A stretch of 64,000 nucleotides of DNA from Cornus controversa. Lineage: Eukaryota > Streptophyta > Magnoliopsida > Cornales > Cornaceae. How positions within the stretch are numbered: the stretch's first letter is position 1; every line of letters starts with the position of its first letter. The notes beneath the pieces are model-generated. The model did not search any database. It saw nothing but the letters and a program-made list of their open reading frames with translations, and had not been told where the DNA came from. The stretch lies in contig CM048853.1 in the NCBI GenBank assembly GCA_026545225.1, positions 41,494,755 through 41,558,754 of the forward strand. Reading direction: 5' to 3'. The translations under genes were made by a program, and so were the position numbers. Below are positions 1 to 11,464 of this stretch, one piece after another.

Positions 1-1013
1 AAGGTCTCATAAAAAATGGCCTGAATCGAAAACCCCCAATTCACAAGTTTTAGTGTTCTTCGCGAAATTTCAAAAACTTAAACTTAAATTCTTTTATGAT
101 TCATTCTCAAATGCTCAAGGGTGAGTTACCCAATCAACAACAACACAAAAATCATGAATTTGAAAACTTAATCAACCACATATTTGTTCAATATATTCTC
201 ATGTACATCATGTATATATATGTGCGTATACCTATATATATGTATGTATGTCCCAACACATATGTATATATATATATTCAACTGCCAATTCAAAAGCTCA
301 CAGAGATTGCATTATACATGAAATCACATATTACATAATCAATCTTATATCCAAAAATAATACATAAAAATTTAAACCATGCAAAAAAAAAAAAAACAAT
401 TAAACACTTTAGGACTTAGACTATGCATACAGATTCAAAGGGGAAGAGAAGAATCGAACTTGCTTCTTTGATGATTCAAACACTCATTCACCCGAACTCC
501 TTCTCTTTTTCGTTTACTCTCCTGATTTTTGTGCGTAATGCAAACGGCAGAAACCCTAATTTCTTATTATCTTTTGTCCTAAACATTTTATTCTATTATT
601 GTTTTTTTTTCTTTCTAAAAAACTAAAAAAATATATATAATAACAATAATAATATAATTATAACCCTGACCCAACAACTTAAGCATATCCTTAGCCCAAT
701 CATTCCAGCCCAGATTTCTCCCTAACCGAATCCAAAGCATTTAAAAGATTTAAATAAAACAATACATAATCAATAACAATTCACATAAAATGATAAAAAT
801 ATAAACAGAGAAATTTACATGAAATGATGGGAATCTATAAAACATAAGCAATTCACATAAAATGATAAAATGCATATAAAAGAAAAACAACTCACCTAAA
901 ACGATAAATTATAGAGATAAGGCATTTCACATGAATTAATAAAATAAAATAATAATATAAAGAAAATTCAATTTCTTTAAAATAATAGATCTCCAAATTC
1001 TCGGGGTATTACA
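1..1013 (-). mobile_element. Partial LTR-like sequence, minus orientation
   Basis: Read on the minus strand, the segment begins at 1013 with TGTAATACCCCGAGAATTT, which resembles the 5' end of many plant Ty3/gypsy (Tekay/Del-type) LTRs. The rest is AT-rich with short imperfect repeats of the form ACATAAAATGATAAAA between about 780 and 950 and no credible gene. The other end lies outside the window, so I cannot tell a solo LTR from the edge of a full element. The TG start is seen directly; the family assignment is inference. Confidence 0.45.
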
Positions 1014-1738
1014 CCCAACCTCCAAGTTATGAGGTGAAAGTATTTGCCATAAGGCTATTCTCATGGATTAACTTAAAGTACTGATTGATAATTGAATTTA
1101 GCACTTAATTCTGAATGGATTAAGGGTTCATTTCGCATGCATTTTGTTTTCGTGTTTTTTTTGTTTTTGTTTTAAAAAAATGCGAAACAAAACACTTAAA
1201 CGTGTTTGGTAATTTTTGTTTTGTTTTGAATAGTACCGAAAACGTTTTTTAAAAAAAGGTTCAAATTGAAAATAAGAAATTGATATTTTTATTTGTTTTT
1301 ACACTGTAGCAAGAACACTTTAGTGATGAACAGGGAGGAAAAAAAGCCTTTAAATGATCTTTTTAACTAGTCATTTTATTTTTCAAACTTGTAACACTTT
1401 TTTGCCAAACATGTTTTCATGTTTTTGCTTCCAAAAATTTTACATTACCAAACATACTTCTAAATACTATTGAAACAATGTCACAACAAAAACGTTGTTT
1501 CTGTTTCAAATGAAAACAAATACGCAAAATAAAAGTGGTCCCAAACAGACCCAAATGCTTATCAAATTAAGTGTTTTGATAAAGTAATTTATGTATCACT
1601 TAAGAAAGGTAAGCGTCACTTAAAATAAGGTATTATTTTAAGTGACGATGATTTTTTTTTCTTATCACTAAATCATGAGCACTTAAAATTCAAAATTATA
1701 TAAAAAAATCTTAATTTTTATTACTAAAAAGTTTCATC
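1014..1738. other. Non-coding gap with a possible fold-back MITE
   Basis: No coding region is seen. Between about 1125 and 1553 the two ends look loosely inverted: GTGTTTGGTAATTTTTG near 1203 faces ATGTTTGGTAATG read on the minus strand near 1445, and the right edge on the minus strand reads GGGTCTGTTTGGG. Plant MITEs often have such ends, but no target duplication is visible, so this is a weak candidate. Confidence 0.25.
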
Positions 1739-1746
1739 ACTTGAAC

Positions 1747-2455
1747 TAGGGGTGACAAAATTGGACATTACAACACGACATGAGTTAAACGAGTTTGAGT
1801 TTAAGGTAAACTGACATGTTTAATAAACGGGTTAACACAAACACGACACGCAAAAATTGGGTTGGGTTTGAATTTAAACAGTTTAACCCGCGACATAATT
1901 ATGACATGATTACAACACGATTACGACATAAGCTATTCATATATTCTGGTTTTATTCAAACTTATAATTATATATACATAGTTATATATATTGCAATTGT
2001 TTGTAATTTATTTGTTTGTTTACAAGGTTGATGTAGGTATAAAATGCAAGGATAAGATTGTTATGATGTCTTCCCAGTTGTTGAATCATCTTAGTATGTT
2101 TTTAAGTTTATATATAGATACAAAATTTATAATATAATTTGATTTTATGATTTATGTATAGATATGTACTTTATTTTTTATATGATCTAGAGAGAGTTTT
2201 TTAGGAGTCGAGAAACTTATATCATATAAGTTAAACAAATTAAAAAAAGTTATTAAACAAGTAGTGTCATTATAGGACATGTTTATTAAACGAGTTACAC
2301 GGGTCGACACGTGTAACATGTTTAATAAACGGGTTAGTGTTGAGGGTCTCTGACACGATTATTAAATGGATCGTATTAGAGTTGAGTTGTTTAATAGAAT
2401 ACTCATAGATCAACACAACACAAATACGACATGGGAACACAAACTACCACCCCTA
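1747..2455. mobile_element. Non-autonomous hAT-type element (MITE), 709 bp
   Basis: The element starts TAGGGGTGACAAA and ends TACCACCCCTA, an inverted-repeat pair. It is flanked by identical 8-bp direct repeats ACTTGAAC at 1739-1746 and 2456-2463. An 8-bp target duplication and a TAGGGGTG terminus are typical of hAT elements. The interior has no transposase reading frame, so it must have been moved in trans. A diverged relative with the same interior lies at about 27277-27864. Confidence 0.85.
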
Positions 2456-2463
2456 ACTTGAAC

Positions 2464-3264
2464 ACACACCACCTTAGTATGTAAACCACCTTTTATAAAT
2501 ATTAATTTTTCATAAATAGATTCTTTTTATATAATTTTTACCTCTACTTGAAAAATATTTCAATTTTTAACTTTGGCTGAAACCTCTACTGAGGCAAAAT
2601 TTTCTGACTAAAAAGCAAATTTTATTTTATTTTTTATCAAACACATCTAAAAGAGAATTTTCAGACACTAAATAAAATACAAAAATATTCCTAATGGTTA
2701 TACTCTTATTTATAAATTTAAGAACAATAATATCATTTCATTTTAAAATTAAGTGCATTTATCAAGTAATAGTGTGTGAATTATTTGAGACGGTACTTGT
2801 GATTGTGTGATGAAATTTTATGGGAATCATGAAATTTCAACAAGTTTTCTAATAAATTAGGATGAATCAAGTATTTGGGTAAGTTTTGTTCATTTTTTTT
2901 GTTCTTTTATTTTATTTTATGTGTGTGATTAAACTGAGATATAAATGGTTGCTCTGTGTTGAATTTGAGGGAAAATCACAAAAAAATTGTAATAATTGGC
3001 CACAACTGTTATGCTTGGTGCTTATAAAATGATATTTGATTGTAACTTTTAAGTTGAATGTGTTTTGGAATCATTGCAAATCGGTACTTTTCAATAATGG
3101 GCCACGGCAATGTTCCGCTTTGGGATAAATTTTGTAATATATGTTTTTTTCTTAGTGGCTAGCTTTGGAGTTGCAGGGAAACGCTTCTTTAATCTTCAAT
3201 TTTCTGGTTACATGGAATCCTTGCTACATAAAGTTCAAGAAATGACCAATCTTACTGGATTTAT
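2464..3264. other. Non-coding gap
   Basis: AT-rich sequence with T and A runs. No conserved reading frame, RNA gene or element end was recognised. A short plus-strand open frame from about 3110 runs into the LINE scrap that follows, and its upstream part resembles nothing I know. Confidence 0.5.
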
Positions 3265-3480
3265 TTGGGGAATGACTAAGACAAGAACTTTCACAGTAAG
3301 TGTCCTTATGCGCAGGCTATATGGAGGTGAAGTCCTCTGCAATTAGATTTCTCCGAATCAAATGATAAGTCTTGGCAAATGAAATGGATCTACTTGGGAT
3401 GACACCTATTTGGAGCATGTGAATCCGATATTAGCCTCTTACTAACATTATGTGTTACAATCACATCCCCTCTCGTACCA
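3265..3480 (+). mobile_element. L1-type LINE scrap (duplicated segment)
   Basis: The translated stretch IWGMTKTRTFTVSVLM resembles the linker between the RT and zf-RVT regions of plant L1-type LINEs (pattern IWxxTKxGxFTV). The DNA matches 9632-9832 almost base for base, and its right part also matches 29630-29690 and 12270-12310. It therefore marks one edge of the unit that was duplicated several times in this locus. Stops follow at 3346, so it is dead. Confidence 0.55.
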
Positions 3481-4568
3481 TGTAACATTTCATCTGTAAG
3501 AGTTAGAATATACCCTCTCTTCAAAGATTGTCTTGGTTGCCAGAAAAGGTATGATCGCTATCACTAGAAGACATTTTCAGAAGAAAAAAAAAATGAAAGA
3601 AAACGGACGAGAACTAACCTGACAAGACTAATCACCACCAAAAAAGTTAAAAGAGAATGAATCTGGATAACAAGTCAGGTAGTTGCAGAAGATTTATGGC
3701 TGAAAATGACAAGTATGGTGACAAAGTGCAAAGAGGAAACGTGAGGATATACTTACTTGTTCTGCGCCATCGCTAGTACCCAACATTAAATGAGGAATAT
3801 CGATGCAAACAAAGAAATCATGATAGAACCCATACAAATTCCCTCCATTATGGCGAATTTCATAACTGAAGGGAATTGAGGGCAATGTGCAGGGGCAAAA
3901 TTATTACGCGGTCTAATGAGCTGGATTGGTACAAAAAAGGGACCAGACCCACATCGGTTTGAGCCTATGTATCAGCAGAAAGCCCAAAAGATTGAGTCGA
4001 TAATCACAAAGGGCCAAGTCGCCCCATCTTAAGGTTAGAAAACCCAAATCAAATGCAGACCTAAAACTCAAAAAAGTATTCAATTGAGAGAAAAGTTAGC
4101 TGCAAAATAAGAGAATTCAAATCCTAATAGGATTCGAATTCCATCTTGTATAAATATTCAAAGAATTATGAATAAAAGGGATCCTCGAATCCACCTCTCG
4201 TAATATTTTTCTCTCTTTCTGAAAACCTTGTGTTTTTAATTTTTGGGTGTGTGCATCGAATTGTTTGGAGGTAATAAGTTAAGCAATTTTTTGTACCTAC
4301 AAGGTGTTTGGATATATTCTAAGAGCCATGAGGCTTGGAATCGAGTTTCCGTAGTTGTAATTAACCTTCTAAATAGTGAAGAATCTGATTTCTTAAAAAT
4401 TTGAAATTTCATTTTGAAATATTTTAAACTAATTTTCTTCCAATTTCAATGTTGATTCAATGCTTTAACATTTTAGTTTCATTACAAAACCATTTGTCTA
4501 CTACATCTGCATAATTCAATTTTGACCAAAATCTTCTATTTTCTCACTATTTTCTCATATCATAACAG
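3481..4568. other. Non-coding gap; unrecognised short frame and possible LTR
   Basis: On the minus strand 3885-3756 reads an open stretch ending at a good splice donor (AA|GTAAGTATA near 3757). I do not recognise the peptide. From about 3890 to 4260 the sequence has a TATA-like TGTATAAATATTC near 4148 and an AATAAAAG signal near 4171, an arrangement common in LTRs, but neither boundary nor target repeat is clear. Confidence 0.25.
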
Positions 4569-4578
4569 TAGATTCAAC

Positions 4579-4581
<3 letters not shown>

Positions 4582-4612
<31 letters not shown>

Positions 4613-4788
4613 TGGTGAAACTCCTTAAAATATTAATCTTGAAGTAGTCTGGTAAAAGATGATATATATATTTGGTGAGACTCCTTAAACTATTTATCTT
4701 GAAGTAGTCTGGTAAAAGATGATATATATATTTGGTGAAACTCCTTAAACTATTAATCTTGAAGTAGTCTGGTAAAAGATGATACATC
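4582..4788. repeat. (TA)n followed by three 60-bp tandem repeats
   Basis: A TA run (4582-4610) is followed by three head-to-tail copies of a 60-base unit containing TTTGGTGAAACTCCTTAAA and GAAGTAGTCTGGTAAAAGATG, each separated by a short TA run. The copies differ by only a few bases. The minus strand is open through them, giving a 20-residue repeated peptide, but this follows from the unit being a multiple of three. Confidence 0.85.
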
Positions 4789-6400
4789 AACTACTTGATG
4801 CATAAATTACTTTTGAAAAAGTCATTGGTCCTGGCACATGATGCCTTTGCCTCTTTCTTAAAAAAAATTTCTTATAAACGAAAGGAAGTAAAATTCGCAC
4901 TCTATTAATTGATAAATATATTTTAAAAAAATAAAATGATATTATTATTTCTAAATTTCTAAATAACCGAATAAGTATTAATTTTTTTTTGTCATTTAGT
5001 TTAGAAAAAAAAATACAAAAGTAAATTACATTTATAAAGTAGTAGAGTGTAAAAATTATCTTTATGATAAAATAAAATATGTGAAGAGTTCATGGTCTCC
5101 AATTTATTATTGGCTTGTGTGGTCCATAAATTATTTAATTACACATAATTTGTACGCTCGATTTTTGGCCTAAAAAACTAGTTTTTGGACTAAATAAATA
5201 AATAATTAATTTAAAGTTAACCCAAACTTATTTTTTAAAGCATATTCTGACCTAACAAGATTAATATAATTTTATTACAATTTTTCATAATTTTATGATA
5301 TTTTTAAATATATATTTTCCTATTTTTTATATATTTTTTCAATTAAAAATTCTTATTAATTATTTATTTAATGCGAAACCCATCACCTCCTCCATCCATC
5401 ATACCCGGATCGCAAACCCCTGTTCTATTTTCACGACCAGCTACTTCGACCTCTAATTTTGACCACTAATCAAACTCAAATTTGATGTCAATCTACTCCC
5501 CTTGGATTCAAATTTATTTTGAAATAAAAATCTCCTCTAACCATGGCCTAGATCAAGAGTTCCCAAATTTGAAGTTTTATAGGGTTTCATACAACTACTG
5601 CAAAATTTCTTCAAACCGCCATTCCTTACTTCAATTTATCACAATAAATCACTATGGATGTTCCATGAAACACTAAAAATCCTCATATAAACAACTAATT
5701 TCTCGGTTCAAAGCAACAATATATAATTTCACATATGTTTATCCAGGTTATATATGCTACATATATAGCGCATATATATACAGAAATGATCTCTTGCTCA
5801 TCGGTGAGAAAGAAATTTTTTCACTACATGGTAACTATTAGATATGATTACAATAATTTTTGAAAGTTACATTTTTTACACTTATGTCATATCCAACGGT
5901 TATTATGCTTAGTGTGTAAAAAATTTCTTGTTTAGTGGTGAGCAATGACACAATAGTTACCTAAATTTAGAATCGAAGCAGTTCCATTAATATCTAAATA
6001 TTTGTGTTATTTATGATATAATTTTCTTTCATATGTCTTGTATAGTGTGTATGCTGACGAATAAAAATAAAATAAAATATTTTTATGTATCTAGTAAAAA
6101 CTTCTTAGATCCGATTCTGATTCCAACATTGAGAGTATCAACAGAGGAAAGACTCAACAAATAGATTCTGATCCATTTTTGGGTATCAGAAACCTTCCTT
6201 GAATGACACCTTCCTTATTTTAAGTCATTATTTGGTCTTTGGCATATTTGGTGATAAAATATGTTACTATAGAGTCACCATTATAGACACGTATGTTTCA
6301 TAAATTATTTCAAATGGCTGGAGTGGAGTGTGGATTTTGATTCGACATGCCTATGTCAATGCATCATCCAAGGTTTTGTTGGTATTTCTTTCTTGGTCTG
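4789..6400. other. AT-rich gap upstream of CNL1
   Basis: No gene or element end was recognised. From about 6185 the sequence (ending in a block around GATGCATCATCCAAGG read from either gene) is shared with the region upstream of CNL2 at 26300-26460, so the last 300 bases are conserved promoter sequence of this gene family. Confidence 0.5.
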
Positions 6401-6488
6401 AAGAAGTCTCACTCTCACTCTCTCTCTCTCTCTCTCTGGGGCTTTTTGCAGCTACTCTGGCTCTCTCTACTCAGCAAAAGAAAAGAAC
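6185..6488 (+). promoter_or_regulatory. Promoter and CT-rich leader of CNL1
   Basis: About 300 bases upstream of the start codon align with the reverse complement of 26105-26460 upstream of CNL2, including the TATTTGGTGATAAAATATG and ATGCATCATCCAAGG blocks. A (CT)n tract (6411-6437) and GGGCTTTTTGCAGCTACTC just before the ATG are also shared. CNL3 shares only the part nearest the ATG. The extent is inferred from paralog conservation; no TATA box was fixed. Confidence 0.55.
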
Positions 6489-9487
6489 ATGGCTGAAACT
6501 TTGGTAGGTGGAGCTTTTCTCTCGGCTTCCCTTCAGGTGTTGTTTGATCGGCTGGCTTCTGGCGAGCTCATCGGCATATTTTCCAAACGGAAGTTTGATG
6601 ATGGACTCATAAAAAAGCTAAAGATAACTTTGCTGGCCCTTCAAGCAGTGCTAGATGATGCAGAAGACAAGCAGATTACCAACAAATCTGTGAAAGCTTG
6701 GCTCGATGATCTCCAACATGTTATCTACCAAGCTGATGACTTGCTGGATGAGATCGCTACCAAAGCCTTGAGTGTCAGGTTGGAAGCTGATCATCATCAC
6801 TCCCTAACCCAAAGCAGAAAGGTTGGTTTCAGTCGATTTTTTCGTCCCATCAATCAATTCTGCATTAATCATTCAGTCTCGACTTCTGTTTATCTTTCTG
6901 ATGAAGAGATAGAGTCCAGGATGAAAGAGATCATTAATAAGTTGGAGAGTTTTGTTGAGCAAATTTGTTTTCTTAATCTAAGAGATTATGTTGGAAGGAA
7001 ACCATCACAAAGGCTGCCAACCGCATCATTGGTATATGAATATGAGGTCTGTGGTAGGAAGGATGACAAAGACAAGATAGTTGAATTGTTGTTGTTTGGC
7101 AACACAACAGGGACTGAGATCCGTGTGATCCCCATTGTAGGCATGGGTGGGATGGGCAAGACAACCCTTGCCCAGTTTGTATACAATGATGCTCGAGTAA
7201 ATGAGAATTTTCCTATGAAATCATGGGTTTACGTTTCTGATGCATTTGATATTTCCATGATAACAAAGAAAATTTTGGACGATATAACCTCATCAAACAA
7301 TGACATCAATAGCCTTGATCAACTTCAGATCAAGTTGAAAGAGAGCGTGGCTGGGAAGAAATTTCTAATTGTTTTAAACGATGTTTGGAATGACAGTTAC
7401 ATTGATTGGGACCTCTTAAGAAGACCTTTCAGAGCTGGATCACATGAAAGTAGAATCATCGTAACAACACGCATTACCAACGTCGCATCAGTGATGGGCA
7501 CAGTTCCTACGCATCTTTTGGAGTAGTTATTGTTTGAAGATTGTTGGTCATTATTTGCAAAGCACGCTTTTGTGGATGGAGATTATATGGCTTTTCCAGA
7601 GCTAGACAGTATTGGCAAAGAAATTGTGAAGAAGTGTGGAGGCCAGCCTTTGGCAATAAAATCACTTGGAGGTCTCTTGCGGTCTAAATTGAAAATTGAG
7701 GAATGGAAAAATATATTAAAAAACGAGATATGGAATTTGGATCGGAACACTCCTCCAACTCTAAGATTGAGTTATCATTATCTTCCTTCGCATTTAAAGC
7801 GCTGCTTTGCATACTGTTCGATATTTCCTAAAGATCACAAACTTGAAAAGGAAAAGTTAGTCCATTTATGGATAGCCTTAAATCTTGTGCAGCAACCCAA
7901 AAGCAACAAGTCAGTGGAAGATCAAGGTAATGACTACTTTCTTGAATTATTATCAAGGTCTTTCTTTAAGAGATTAAGTCATGATACCGATTCTTATTTT
8001 GTAATGCACGACCTTATCCATGACTTAGCTCAAGATATCTCTGGAGAATTTTGTTTTAGGCTAGATTATGGCAAGCCACTTGATCATCTATATGAAAAAG
8101 TTTGCCATTTCTCATATCTTCATGGCAAATACGATGCATTTGAAAAATTCAAGGCTCTTAATGAGGTTAAGTGTTTAAGGACATTCATATCATTTTCAAG
8201 AAACCAATCGCCATATTGTTACTTAGCCAATAAGGTACTGCATGATATGTTGCCAATCTTGAGATGCTTAAGGGTTCTATCTTTGTCAAATTATCATATT
8301 TTTGAATTGCCTCAATCAATCAAAAATTTGATACATTTACGCTATTTGAATCTTTCTCAGACAAGAATCAAACAGTTACCTGATTCGGTAACAACCTTAT
8401 ACAATTTACAAGTTTTAGATTTGTCATATTGTTACTCTCTTGTTGAGTTATCGGTGAACATGGGAAAACTAATAAACTTGCTCCATCTTGATATCAGAGA
8501 AACTAGATTGACTGAAATGCCAACACAAATGAGCAGACTGAAACATCTTCAACATTTAACATATTTTGTTGTTGGCAAGAATAGTGGGTCAAGGATTAGT
8601 GAATTGAAGGAACTCAGTCAACTTCGGGGTCAAATTCGCATTTTAGGACTTCAAAATGTAACAAGTGGTTTAGATGCATCAGAGGCCAATTTGAAAGGAA
8701 AGGAGCCCTTCAAGTGGTAGAGCTTAAATGGGATGGTGATACAAATGATTCGCAAAAGGAAAGAGATGTACTTGACAAACTACGACCTCATGAAGGAGTG
8801 AAGACTCTCAGCATCTTCAACTATGGGAGCACAAAATTTCCGGATTGGTTTGAAGGAGCTCATTCATTTCGTAACATGGTGTCCTTAGAACTTATAAGGT
8901 GTGCAAATTGCTATTTCTTGCCATCAATTGGGCAGCTACCTTCTCTAAAAGATCTAAGAATTGAAGGAATGAAAGCAATAACAAAGGTGGGTCTAGAATT
9001 CTTTGGGGGCGCTTCTTCTTCAATCAAACCATTTCAATCTCTGGAGAAACTAAGCTTTAAGCAAATGGATGAGTGGGAGGAATGGAATGCATTAGGGGCC
9101 GGAGAGTTCTCTTGCCTTTTAAGGCTTTCTTTAGTCGATTGTCCCAAGCTGACCGGTGAATTATCCATCTGCTTCCCATATCTAAGGAAACTTGAAATTT
9201 CCAAATGCCAACAGCTCGTGTCCAATCAAGTTGGGCTGTTGCTGCAAGGCCTGCCTTCTCTTCAAGAATTGAAGATATCAGATATGAAAAACTTAATGAG
9301 AATGCCGCAACAGTTGCAACACCTGTCTTCTCTTCAGGAATTGACGATTTCAGATATTCCAATCTTGACGGAATTGCCTCTGGAATTGTGCAGATTAATT
9401 AAACTTGAAAGGTTGAAGGTAGAGGAATGCCTTGAAAATTGGCATTCCCGGAAGCGAAAGTTTGTCAACTCCAAAACCAGTCAATGA
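6489..9487 (+). pseudogene. CNL1: broken CC-NB-ARC-LRR resistance gene
   Basis: A paralog of the two intact CNLs here, of the RPP13-like 1/R1-type CNL class of cytoplasmic immune receptors. Visible features are an N-terminal coiled-coil domain (about 1-165, with the QADDLLDEIA motif at 81-90), P-loop GMGGMGKTT at about 218-226, GGQPLA in the GLPL position, MHDLIHDLA and LRRs. It carries several lesions. An in-frame TAG at 7524-7526 replaces the Gln that follows HLLE in the paralogs. A net 2-base loss near 8690-8710 shifts the frame. Kinase-2 reads VLNDVW instead of VLDDVW. The LRR region stops after about nine tenths of its first half and runs into LINE-derived sequence from about 9425. Only two of the 72-base LRR modules found four times in the paralogs are present. 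A truncated CC-NB product ending at residue 345 remains possible if the gene is transcribed. Confidence 0.93.
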
Positions 9488-9832
9488 AGTCAACCTTGAG
9501 CTGGGGGATTTAATTGATCATAGTTGTAAAGCCTGGAAGAGGGAGGCAATCAACTCTGTTCAATCATAAAGATAACAATCTAATATTGCAAATCCCTTTA
9601 AGATTGAAGGTGCTCGAGATCATAAGATTTGGGGAATGACTAAGAAAAGAACTTTCACAGTAAGTATCCTTATGCGCAGGCTATATGGAAGTTAAGTCCT
9701 CTGCAATTAGATTTCTCCGAATCAAATGGTAAATCTTGGGAAATGAAATGGATCTACTTGGGATGACACCTATTTGGAGCATGTGAATCCAATTTACTTG
9801 GGATTATAAATCCACCACTGTTAGCCTCCTAC
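9425..9832 (+). mobile_element. L1-type LINE fragment fused to the CNL1 3' end
   Basis: After the LRR residue pair VEEC the reading changes character. Frames here give GDLIDHSCKAWKREAINSV and, one frame away, IWGMTKKRTFTVSIL, matching the RT to zf-RVT linker of plant L1-type LINEs. From 9632 the DNA is nearly identical to 3265-3435. Stops and a shifted frame show that it is dead. The junction gives CNL1 a chimeric tail of about 20 residues. Confidence 0.55.
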
Positions 9833-9833
9833 T
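9829..9833. repeat. Target-site duplication CTACT (left)
   Basis: CTACT immediately precedes the TGTGCCGG start of the LTR element and recurs at 12269-12273 directly after its CA end. Paralogous sites at 3435-3455 and 29630-29650 carry the uninterrupted sequence TTAGCC..TTACTAACATT. Confidence 0.85.
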
Positions 9834-10301
9834 TGTGCCGGGAGCCTAGAAATTTAACAAACAAAACACCATCACACACAAATAGACAAAGATTTACGTG
9901 ATTCAGCAATTATCTACGTTTACGGGAGGCAACAAATTCACTATGAGAGAAAATATGCAGATACAGATACAAATTTTCTCTCTCAGATTCTCATTCTCTG
10001 TCTCAGACTGAATTGTCACACTTCAGTTGCACATGATTTGCAACTGGCTGATTTGTATACACTATTTGTGGACACTGATTATGGCTACATTTGTATTTGC
10101 GTCTCTACTACTGCTCACACAACTACTGCCTCAATACTGATATAGAGGAGGAGCTCAAATAGGCAAGAAGGGGAGAGAGCTTGTGGGAATTGCGGAAAAC
10201 TTTTAGTTGGAGTCATCCACAATTTCGGGGCACCTTTTCTTTTTTTTCTTGTCCGCGCCTTTCAGTGCCATTGTCTCCCACTATTCGAGTCATTACCAAC
10301 A
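9834..10301 (-). repeat. LTR (3' LTR in element orientation)
   Basis: 468 bp; aligns with 11732-12268 from GTGCCGGGAG to ATTACCAACA. The right LTR is longer mainly because it duplicates a segment of about 85 bases containing CTCTACTGCTGCTCACACAG. Point differences are scattered, so the insertion is not very recent. Confidence 0.9.
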
Positions 10302-10612
10302 ATCTTCACTTTGGTGAGAATCCACCGATCAACGATCTTCACCTTGGTGAAAAATCCTAAACGCTCTCCACCTTGGTGAGAATCCACCAATCAACGCTCT
10401 CCACCTTGGCGAGAATCCACCAATTAACGATCTCTACCTTGGCAAGAATTCTGAACGCTCTCCAACTTGGTGGGAATCCACTAATCAACGATCTCCACCT
10501 TAGTGAAAATCCTGAACGATCTCCAACTTGGCGGAAATCCACCAATCAACGATCTCCACTTCAGTGAAAATCTTGAACGCTCTCCAACTTGGCGGGAATC
10601 CATCAATCAACG
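10302..10612. repeat. Minisatellite with alternating 33- and 28-bp units
   Basis: Ten units lie head to tail. Each begins with a block like CTCCACCTTGGTGA. The long form ends AATCCACCAATCAACG (33 bp) and the short form ends AATCCTGAACG (28-29 bp). The order, long L and short S, is L S L L S L S L S L. It starts directly at the LTR edge, inside the retrotransposon. Confidence 0.88.
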
Positions 10613-11194
10613 TTGCCTCCACCAATGCGCCCTTAGGTGCCACAATAAATGTTAGTGCTGAACTTGACTCTTTTCTGCTTGCTCATAGAAAGCCCAAACC
10701 ATCAACCATATTGGACCAACTCACAACTCAAACAAGACCCAAACCAACTTCAAATTCAGCCCAATTCATTATAAAGGCCCAAAACAAATTGATTTCTGAA
10801 ATCAACCCAATTAAACTCAATATGACAGTCCACCAAAACTATCACCAACTTTTGTTGAGTCAGAACATCCAAAACTTCGCATTGCCACATGCTAAAGTTG
10901 TCCAAACCAAACACCAAAGAATACCCAGTGTTTGAACCATGGCAGCTCACTGTCCAAATTAAACCAAATATGATAACCCACCAAGCCTATCACTAACTTT
11001 TGTTAAGTCAAAACAAATTGATTTCTAAAATCAACCTAATTATCAATCCACTTCAAACCCAAACACAAATTCAGCTCAATGGCAGCATAAACCTAGTTGA
11101 ACCACATTCACCATAAACTAACCTCAAGTCCCACACCACATAGCCAAAACCACCCCAAACATAAGCTTCAATTTCCATTTTATTAGAAAGTTTA
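10613..11194. other. Interior of the LTR element, non-coding
   Basis: C- and A-rich sequence with repeated phrases such as CACCAACTTTTGTTGAGTC and AAACAAATTGATTTCT (two diverged copies near 10785 and 11010). No gag or pol domain is seen in any frame. Confidence 0.6.
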
Positions 11195-11464
11195 GGAGCA
11201 AAATTGAAATTTTTGGGAACTTTAAGGGCTAAATTGCAATTATTAAAAAGTTCAGGGGCAAAATTACAATTTTTAAAAACTCAAGGACTGAATTAAAATT
11301 TTCAAAAACTACAGAGGCTAAATTGCAATTATAATAAAGTTTAGGTGCATAACTATAATTTCCAAAAAGTTCAAGGGCAAAATTGAAATTACAAAGAAGT
11401 TTAGGGACATAATTGTAGTTACCATAAAATAAAGGGACTAAACTGCCATTTTCAGAAAGTCCAG
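11195..11464. repeat. Nine tandem units of about 30 bp
   Basis: Each unit follows the pattern GGGSCAAAATTGCAATT...AAAAGTTYAG. Nine units fit the 270 bases. Because the period is about 30 bases the minus strand stays partly open and gives a 10-residue repeat rich in N, F and L; this is not evidence of a real protein. Confidence 0.85.

Noticed and set aside
96-626. Two short plus-strand open frames at the window start
   Set aside because: They lie in AT-rich LTR-like sequence, have low-complexity products and show no domain.
3694-3885. Small minus-strand gene
   Set aside because: A good splice donor follows, but the peptide matches no family known to me and no partner exon could be found.
10302-10612. 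CRISPR-like array
   Set aside because: The units are tandem without unique spacers, and the DNA is plant nuclear; it is a minisatellite within a retrotransposon.
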